From: Heterotrichella gracilis
Taxonomy: Eukaryota > Sar > Xanthophyceae > Tribonematales > Xanthonemataceae
Assembly (NCBI GenBank): GCA_032358255.1
Contig: JAULBX010030152.1
Location: forward strand, 120,275-184,274
Length of the DNA: 64,000 nucleotides
Direction: 5' to 3'
The notes under the pieces are model-generated. The model was not told the DNA's origin and did no database searches. It worked only from the letters and a program-made list of their open reading frames with translations. A program made the translations under genes and the position numbers. Shown in pieces: positions 59,347 to 64,000 of the stretch. Numbering within the stretch: position 1 is the first letter of the stretch; every line of letters starts with the position of its first letter.

Positions 59347-60564
59347 ATGGTTGAGCATGTGGCAAAACAGCGTGAAGTTAGTATCAAAGGCCTACAGGAC
59401 CAAACAAAGCGTTTGCAGAAGGTTTACTCCCAAGTCCGGGGTTCTATTCTGGCTCCTCTTGGTCTGAAGCAGCCGCCCAGCTTCAACGTCACGCAACTGT
59501 CCGCGTTTACTGGGCTGGATTCCAGCCAGATCGACTATCGCATTCGCCGCCAGGAAAGCGGCTTCCCCCAGGGCGTCAAGGCTCAGGGTAGCACACGAAG
59601 AATGTTCTCAGTTGCTGATCTCCAGCAGTGGATGAAGATGCTGCGGCCAGAGGCGCAGCGGCCGGTCGAGGCAGAGGCTATTGTCATCGCCATGGCCAAC
59701 CTCAAGGGTGGTGTTTCCAAATCCACCATTACGATCAATCTGGCTCACGCCTTGAGTCTTCGTGGGTATCGCATCCTTCAGATTGATCTGGATCCCCAGG
59801 GGTCGCTGACAACCTTCAACGGACTGTCGCCTGAAGCGAAAGTCACCGATGAGGAAACACTCCTCCCCTTGTTCCTTGGCGAGGAGGAATCGATCAATTA
59901 CGCCATTCAGCCAACGTACTGGCCAGGCATTGACATCATCCCGGCCAACAGTGGCCTGTACGGTGCTGACTTTGCTCTCCCAGCTCGCCAGCAGCGCGAG
60001 GCTAACCTGGAGTTCTGGAACGTCTTGCGCTACGGCATTGAATCTCTGCGCCAAACGTATGACGTCATCCTCATCGACACCCCCCCTTCCCTCACCTACA
60101 CGTCCATCAACGGGCTGTTTGCAGCTGACGGCCTGATCATCCCGATGCCTCCCAAGGCTCTAGACTTTGCGGCTTCGACGCAGTTCTTGGATCTGTTCAC
60201 CCAGCTTATGGAAACCTGTCGTCGTGACGGAGCTGCTGACAAGAAGTTTGCTTTTATCGATGTTGTTCTGTCGATGGTGGACGGTTCAGTGCGTGATACG
60301 GCTACTGTCCGCGAATGGATTCAGGCCGCTTACGATCAGAAGGTCCTCCCGGTTGAGATCCCCAAGACCTCTATTGCCGACACAGCGTCGAAGAACTTCG
60401 GCTCTGTCTACGACCTTATTACTCCTGGCACAAAGGAGGACAAGTCGATTGCGAGCACCGCAACATTCCGCCGCGCATTTCAGGCCTACGATCGTTTGGC
60501 CGAGTGCATCGAAGGGCAGATTCGTGATCACTGGGATATGCAGAAAGCAGGAGTACAAGCATGA
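59347..60564 (+). CDS. parA: ParA-family partition ATPase
   Basis: The 405-residue protein has an N-terminal helix-turn-helix domain (about 1-110) and the deviant Walker A NLKGGVSKSTITINLAHAL (about 120), then LQIDLDPQGSLTTFNGL and VILIDTPPSLTY. This is the type Ia plasmid partition ATPase, which moves plasmid copies and represses its own operon. AAAGGA precedes the start. Confidence 0.93.
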   Translation: MVEHVAKQREVSIKGLQDQTKRLQKVYSQVRGSILAPLGLKQPPSFNVTQLSAFTGLDSSQIDYRIRRQESGFPQGVKAQGSTRRMFSVADLQQWMKMLRPEAQRPVEAEAIVIAMANLKGGVSKSTITINLAHALSLRGYRILQIDLDPQGSLTTFNGLSPEAKVTDEETLLPLFLGEEESINYAIQPTYWPGIDIIPANSGLYGADFALPARQQREANLEFWNVLRYGIESLRQTYDVILIDTPPSLTYTSINGLFAADGLIIPMPPKALDFAASTQFLDLFTQLMETCRRDGAADKKFAFIDVVLSMVDGSVRDTATVREWIQAAYDQKVLPVEIPKTSIADTASKNFGSVYDLITPGTKEDKSIASTATFRRAFQAYDRLAECIEGQIRDHWDMQKAGVQA

Positions 60565-61568
60565 GCACCACAGCTGGAAAGAAGGGCGCAGGCATCAAGT
60601 TCGATCTTGGGCCTGATCCAGAGCCGACATCAACCGAAGCGTCCCCCCCCGTGGTTGAGGCGAAGCCGCCTCGCGGTCTTGCGATGGTGGCCAGCGCGAT
60701 CGGCATGTCCAAGGACGTGCAACTTCAACTGGACGACGCTCGCGCTCGGCTGGCGTTGATGGAGACCGGCACTGTCCTGATTAAGCTGGCGCCAGGCCGG
60801 ATCAAGCACAGCGCCTATGCCAACCGTCACCCCTCCACGTTCTCGACGGATGAGTTCATCAGCCTCAAGGCGGACATCAAAGAGGCCGGAGGGAATCTGA
60901 TACCCATCAAGGTTCGCCCAGTCGTTGGGGCGAAAGAAGGGTCGGCTGACTACGAACTGGTTTACGGTCATCGTCGTCACCGAGCCTGCTCCGATCTTGG
61001 CCTTGAGCTGTTGTGTTCGGTTGAAGCGGTTGATGACCAAAAATTGTTCATCCAGATGGACAGAGAGAACCGCGACCGCGCGGGGCTTTCGATCTGGGAG
61101 CAGGGCGCCATGTACTTGCGCGGCATTCAGGGCGGCCTCTTCCAAAGCGTGGAAGATCTCGCAGAGCAAGCCGACCTGACGGCTCGGCACGTTAATCGCG
61201 CTATCCGTATTGCGAAGATTCCTTCGGAAGTTGTTGGCTGCTTCACGTCCCCACTGGAGATTTCTTTCCGCATCGGCGAGATTCTTGCTGAAGCGGCCGA
61301 GAAGGACCTCCCAGGCCTCCTCAAGCGGGCGGCCAAGATAGCAGGCAACTCCGAGCCTCGCGATGCTGCGGTGACCTTGAAGGCGCTTCTCCCGCCTGTA
61401 TCTGCGGCACCGCAATCATTGGCAATCAGCGTCGGGGATAAGACGTTCGGCAAGATGAGCATTGATCGGAAGGGCGCAGCAAAGGTTGCCGTAACCATCC
61501 CTCCCATGGATGCTGCCAAACGAGATCAGTTTGTTGCCGGCCTGCAAGCCCTTTTGAAGCGGCTGTAG
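60561..61568 (+). CDS. parB: ParB-family centromere-binding protein
   Basis: The 335-residue protein has the ParB box (VYGHRRHRACSDLGLELL, about 135), the IQMDRENRDRAGLSIWEQG segment, and a helix-turn-helix (VEDLAEQADLTARHVNRAIRI). It overlaps parA by 4 bp (ATGA). The palindrome array just downstream is the natural binding site. Confidence 0.92.
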   Translation: MSTTAGKKGAGIKFDLGPDPEPTSTEASPPVVEAKPPRGLAMVASAIGMSKDVQLQLDDARARLALMETGTVLIKLAPGRIKHSAYANRHPSTFSTDEFISLKADIKEAGGNLIPIKVRPVVGAKEGSADYELVYGHRRHRACSDLGLELLCSVEAVDDQKLFIQMDRENRDRAGLSIWEQGAMYLRGIQGGLFQSVEDLAEQADLTARHVNRAIRIAKIPSEVVGCFTSPLEISFRIGEILAEAAEKDLPGLLKRAAKIAGNSEPRDAAVTLKALLPPVSAAPQSLAISVGDKTFGKMSIDRKGAAKVAVTIPPMDAAKRDQFVAGLQALLKRL

Positions 61569-61587
61569 TCGAACTCAAACTTCCCAA

Positions 61588-61615
61588 AGCCCGGGCGATG
61601 TCCCGGGTTTTTTTT
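61588..61615 (+). terminator. parAB terminator
   Basis: CCCGGG/CCCGGG stem (AGCCCGGG...CCCGGGTT) followed by eight T. Confidence 0.88.
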
Positions 61616-61664
61616 CGTCAATGGGGGCAATCTGTCCCGGGCCACGGGGCAGGGCAGTAACTTA

Positions 61665-61815
61665 GGACACGCGTGTCCCGAGCGGCCGAGGGCCAGCCAA
61701 AACTGATGCAAACAGGGTGTCGTGGCAGTTCAGGACACGCGTGTCCTGAAAGGCCTGAGGACCGTCAAAGCAGCCCCAAGCTGGGTGCCCGCGAGAACTT
61801 AGGACACGCGTGTCC
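61665..61815. repeat. Palindrome array, candidate parS cluster (left)
   Basis: GGACACGCGTGTCC occurs at 61665-61678, 61733-61746 and 61802-61815, 68-69 bp apart, extending to 16-18 bp palindromes at two sites. Two alternating longer units (one with CGAGCGGCCGAGGGCC, one with AGGCCTGAGGACCGTC) fill the gaps. Position next to parB and the CGCG-centred palindrome fit a centromere. The 61569-61909 stretch holds no gene otherwise. Confidence 0.75.
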
Positions 61816-61864
61816 TCAACGAGGTTGCACTCAGCAAACGCGGGCGAATTAAGGTTGTCGGTGC

Positions 61865-61892
61865 AAAAAAAACCCCGGCACTTGGCCGGGGT
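61865..61892 (-). terminator. Terminator after the second PP-loop gene
   Basis: ACCCCGG/CCGGGGT stem followed by eight T. Confidence 0.9.
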
Positions 61893-61909
61893 CGAGGAGG
61901 GGAGGGCGG

Positions 61910-62974
61910 TCAGGTCGGACCAGCAGACTCACCAAATGCGCCAGGAGGCAGCACCCAGTCGTCTGTGATGATCGGATGATCAAAGGTCTTTCCGTTCGCC
62001 ACGCCGACCCAGTAAGGGTCGACAGGGTAGGGCGTTCCCGCGTTCGCACGTGTGATCACGTCTTCTTTGCGGTGGATGGTCACTCCGAACTCGCGTTCGT
62101 AGTTAGCCACCTGGTTGAACTGCGCTGGGGCAATCAGCCGGTTTGTGGCCAACTGATTCTTCGATGCGAAGATACAGGATCTGCAGGACACGCGCCCATA
62201 GAAAAGCCAGTAAGCCGGGTGAGGGACCACACCGAACTCCTTGATGATTCGCCACACTTGAGCCTCAGACCAGCCGTGAACGGCTCGCCAGTGGTCGATG
62301 TGACGCTGCACCTTCTTGCCTTCACGCAGATCTGCCCGGTGAGGCTCGAAGCGCTTGTAGTTCGCACGCGCCGTGCTTTCCTCTGCGCGCTCGCCCGTGA
62401 GCACCAGGGTCTTGCCGTTTGTGAACTTGGGGTGGTTGCAAAGGTAAGACGAGAAGACGCCGATCTTCGCTGCACTGGAGCACCAGCGAACGCTCAAGTC
62501 GGCACTGCACTGAGGGAATTTGCGACGAGTGCCCAAAGGGCCTTCACCGCCAACCTCGATGTAGCCACTCGGTCCTGGAACGATGCTGGGTGCCGTCGAA
62601 GAGTTGTCTCGCAGCATTTCTGCCTCGATCCCGCCCTTGCGCCAGCTGTACGTCAGCTCCACGTTGAAGGCCCGGCTGAGCGCTTCGCAGTACCCTTCGG
62701 TAATCGGCCAATCCATCAGCGTCGAACCCTCGCCGCCATCCACTCTGTGGTGATGCATTTCGATTCGGTGCGCCGGGATGCCAAGCTTCAGCAGCACCAG
62801 GAGCAGAGCCAAGGAGTCCTTGCCGCCGCTCATGGCCACGATGTAGCGGTCGTACGTGAATACGTCCAAGCCTTCCGGGATCTCGATATCGACCTCGGGT
62901 GGCTTGACGCCAAACGCAGACAGCAGTGCGCCATTGACCAGGTCGTCTGGTATTGGCCGTTCTTCCTTGCTCAT
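61910..62974 (-). CDS. PP-loop (PAPS reductase-like) protein, second type
   Basis: Starting at 62974 gives 354 residues. The PP-loop is VAMSGGKDSLALLLVLL (about 48). Further signatures are HHHRVDGGEGSTLMDW, KFPQCSADLSVRWCSS, LVLTGERAEESTARA and SCRSCIFASKNQ, giving three or four conserved cysteines. This group is common on phages and plasmids and resembles enzymes that adenylate or sulfurate, but has no proven role. It is distinct from the DndC-like protein and shares its operon with the 62971 gene by a 4-bp overlap. Confidence 0.78.
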   Translation of the reverse strand: MSKEERPIPDDLVNGALLSAFGVKPPEVDIEIPEGLDVFTYDRYIVAMSGGKDSLALLLVLLKLGIPAHRIEMHHHRVDGGEGSTLMDWPITEGYCEALSRAFNVELTYSWRKGGIEAEMLRDNSSTAPSIVPGPSGYIEVGGEGPLGTRRKFPQCSADLSVRWCSSAAKIGVFSSYLCNHPKFTNGKTLVLTGERAEESTARANYKRFEPHRADLREGKKVQRHIDHWRAVHGWSEAQVWRIIKEFGVVPHPAYWLFYGRVSCRSCIFASKNQLATNRLIAPAQFNQVANYEREFGVTIHRKEDVITRANAGTPYPVDPYWVGVANGKTFDHPIITDDWVLPPGAFGESAGPT

Positions 62975-63411
62975 GCGAGACTCCCTTCGGTGAGAAGCTC
63001 GCGAGCCCATGCGGCCAGATCAGCTTTCCGCTTCTCACGGTCAGGGGTGACGGACGGCTGTTCGCTGATGGTCATTGCCTCGGGGACGAGGTAAGGACCG
63101 TGCCACGTGTAGCCAGCCGTCAGATGGGGAAGTACGGCGCCTTGCTGAGACAGGGCGACGTCACGCAGTTCCAGTAACGTGCGACCGTAGTACCTGGTTG
63201 GGACCGTTGAGTCCTCCTTGGCGCCACTGGTGCGGTAGTAGGTCACTGCGTGCTGATGCACCGATTGGCGCCCGGTCGGTGATGTAGCGAACCACACCAA
63301 GCTGACGGATTTATGTCTGTGGTCGACCTTGACGGCCTTCTGCAGACGGAACGCAGTTTCCTTGAGCGAGAGCAGGGGTGCTGCACTCGCTTTCGCGGTA
63401 AGTTGGTTCAT
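62971..63411 (-). CDS. Hypothetical protein, first gene of the second PP-loop operon
   Basis: The start at 63411 gives 146 residues. It has a beta-rich central region (KSVSLVWFATSPTGRQSVHQ; YTWHGPYLVPEAMT) and is not recognised. The start codon is inside leader hairpin H2. Confidence 0.7.
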   Translation of the reverse strand: MNQLTAKASAAPLLSLKETAFRLQKAVKVDHRHKSVSLVWFATSPTGRQSVHQHAVTYYRTSGAKEDSTVPTRYYGRTLLELRDVALSQQGAVLPHLTAGYTWHGPYLVPEAMTISEQPSVTPDREKRKADLAAWARELLTEGSLA

Positions 63412-63503
63412 GGGGAAGGTTCCAAAAAACCCGGGCCCATGACCCCCTTCCGGGCGTATGAGCCCGGTAGGGTGAATAAAGCGCGCCGCGAAGAAGCGGG
63501 CGC
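63412..63503 (-). promoter_or_regulatory. Structured 5' leader of the second PP-loop operon (leader O)
   Basis: H0 is GCGC-C-CGC with GCG-G-CGC (63483-63503). H1 pairs CCCU/AGGG and CGGGC/GCCCG. H2 pairs UCAUGGG with CCCAUGA, burying the start codon. The alternative pairs CCGGGCUCAU with AUGGGCCCGG (10 pairs), followed by GUUUUUU. Confidence 0.77.
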
Positions 63504-63529
63504 ATAGCGTCAGTAGACGATATGCCGGT

Positions 63530-63575
63530 ATTTTCGCGGAGGAGGGCGGTGGAGTCCACCGATGCCGACCAGCTG
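63530..63575 (-). promoter_or_regulatory. CCATC-type promoter of the second PP-loop operon
   Basis: GTGGAC (63554-63559) is 18 bp from GAAAAT (63530-63535), preceded by GTCGGCATCG. The -35 is weak, but the element is clear. Confidence 0.58.
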
Positions 63576-63599
63576 CTGGCAGGGTGGCCAGGACAGGGT

Positions 63600-63798
63600 G
63601 GTGTACGGTGCACCAGACGCGAGTCAGACCGACCGTGTCACGCGTGACACGGTGCTCGCGCACCGCCAAAGGCAGGGCGAAAAGGGCAGGGTGCCATGCT
63701 CTACTGGCCGACAGTGTCACGCGTGACACGGTACTCGCCCGCAGCCAACGGCAAGTCTCAAAGGGCAGCGCAGGGCGGGAGGTGGTGTACGGTACACC
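63600..63798. repeat. Two GGTGTAC-G-GTACACC palindromes
   Basis: A near-perfect copy lies at 63600-63614 (GGTGTACGGTGCACC) and a perfect one at 63784-63798 (GGTGTACGGTACACC). They bracket the other palindrome pair and look like operator sites. Confidence 0.6.
63633..63729. repeat. Two GTGTCACGCGTGACAC palindromes
   Basis: Copies at 63635-63650 (within the 20-bp palindrome CCGTGTCACGCGTGACACGG) and 63714-63729. They share the CACGCGTG core with the parS-like array but have different arms, so a second DNA-binding protein, possibly the PRTRC ParB, may read them. Confidence 0.65.
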
Positions 63799-63826
63799 AC
63801 AGGGGAGGGAGCCGATCAGCGCTTCG

Positions 63827-64000
63827 GGACACGCGTGTCCTGAAAGGCCTGAGGACCGTCAAATCAGCCCCAAGCTGGATGCCCGCGCGAACTTAGGACA
63901 CGCGTGTCCCGAGCGGCCGAGGGCCAGCCAAAACTGATGCAAACAGGGTGTCGTGGCAGTTCAGGACACGCGTGTCCTGAAAGGCCTGAGGACCGTCAAA
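63827..64000. repeat. Palindrome array, candidate parS cluster (right, runs off the edge)
   Basis: GGACACGCGTGTCC is at 63827-63840, 63896-63909 and 63964-63977, again 68-69 bp apart, with the same two alternating filler units as the left array. The sequence is nearly identical to 61665-61800. It continues past the window. The 63412-64000 stretch holds no gene besides these sites, leader O and its promoter. Confidence 0.75.

Noticed and set aside
61665-64000. CRISPR array (regular 68-69 bp repeats)
   Set aside because: The repeats are short perfect palindromes, the spacers are themselves repeated, and no cas genes are present. A centromere-type array explains it.
1-64000. tRNA, rRNA or insertion sequences
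   Set aside because: No cloverleaf with CCA end, rRNA segment, transposase motif or terminal inverted repeat was noticed on reading both strands; a covariance or database scan could still find short ones.

Overview
The window reads as about 64 kb of a large conjugative plasmid from a Proteobacterium, most likely a betaproteobacterium of the Burkholderiales type. This placement is inferred from base composition and gene content; no rRNA, tRNA or chromosomal housekeeping gene is visible. Nearly all genes lie on the minus strand. Plus-strand exceptions are the CI-like repressor (17.7 kb), a zinc-finger protein (26.1 kb), an AcaB-like protein and a UvrD helicase (34.9-37.6 kb), a RecE-like nuclease (56.3 kb) and parAB (59.3-61.6 kb).

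Layout. 1-16.2 kb is a transfer region: VirB-type type IV secretion genes (virB9 partial, virB8, virB1, a two-domain AAA+ ATPase, virB6, virB5, virB4, virB3, virB2, virB11), then a DUF4400 protein, TraD and a MOBH relaxase. 16.2-18.6 kb is its control switch: FlhD/FlhC-like (SetDC/AcaDC-like) activators divergent from a CI-like repressor, with a palindrome on the activator -35 box. 18.5-37.6 kb is a DNA-metabolism block resembling that of large phages: C5 methyltransferase, P4-type primase, CobT-like VWA and CobS-like MoxR ATPase, DUF3150-like protein, SSB, B12-dependent ribonucleotide reductase, UvrD helicase, and two tandem 43-residue membrane peptides. 37.7-50.5 kb is a PRTRC cassette (ThiF, A, B, F / C, E, ParB) split by about 6.7 kb of small cargo operons, including a methyltransferase and a DndC-like PP-loop protein. 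50.7-57.3 kb holds a TraB-like acyltransferase, a bactofilin, a TraP-like protein, an RDF-like protein and the RecE-like nuclease. 57.3-61.6 kb is the replicon (Rep_3 initiator, iterons, parAB), followed by palindrome arrays and a second PP-loop operon.

The most unusual feature is regulatory. About eighteen minus-strand genes outside the transfer region are preceded by related 5' leader RNAs. In the entries these parts are called: H0, a hairpin at the 5' end; H1, a hairpin usually closed by CCC/GGG with a GC-rich inner stem; anti, the strand after H1; H2, anti paired with the Shine-Dalgarno or start codon; and alt, anti paired instead with the 5' strand and loop of H1. Sequences differ from leader to leader but the pairing is kept, so the leaders covary. 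Eleven promoters feeding these operons also share a CCATC-type element fused to the -35 box (consensus near GTCGCCATCRTTTGNC, then usually 17 bp to the -10). The transfer genes have neither element. The plasmid therefore seems to have two regulons: transfer (activators plus repressor) and maintenance/cargo (shared promoter plus structured leader). All pairings were worked out by eye.
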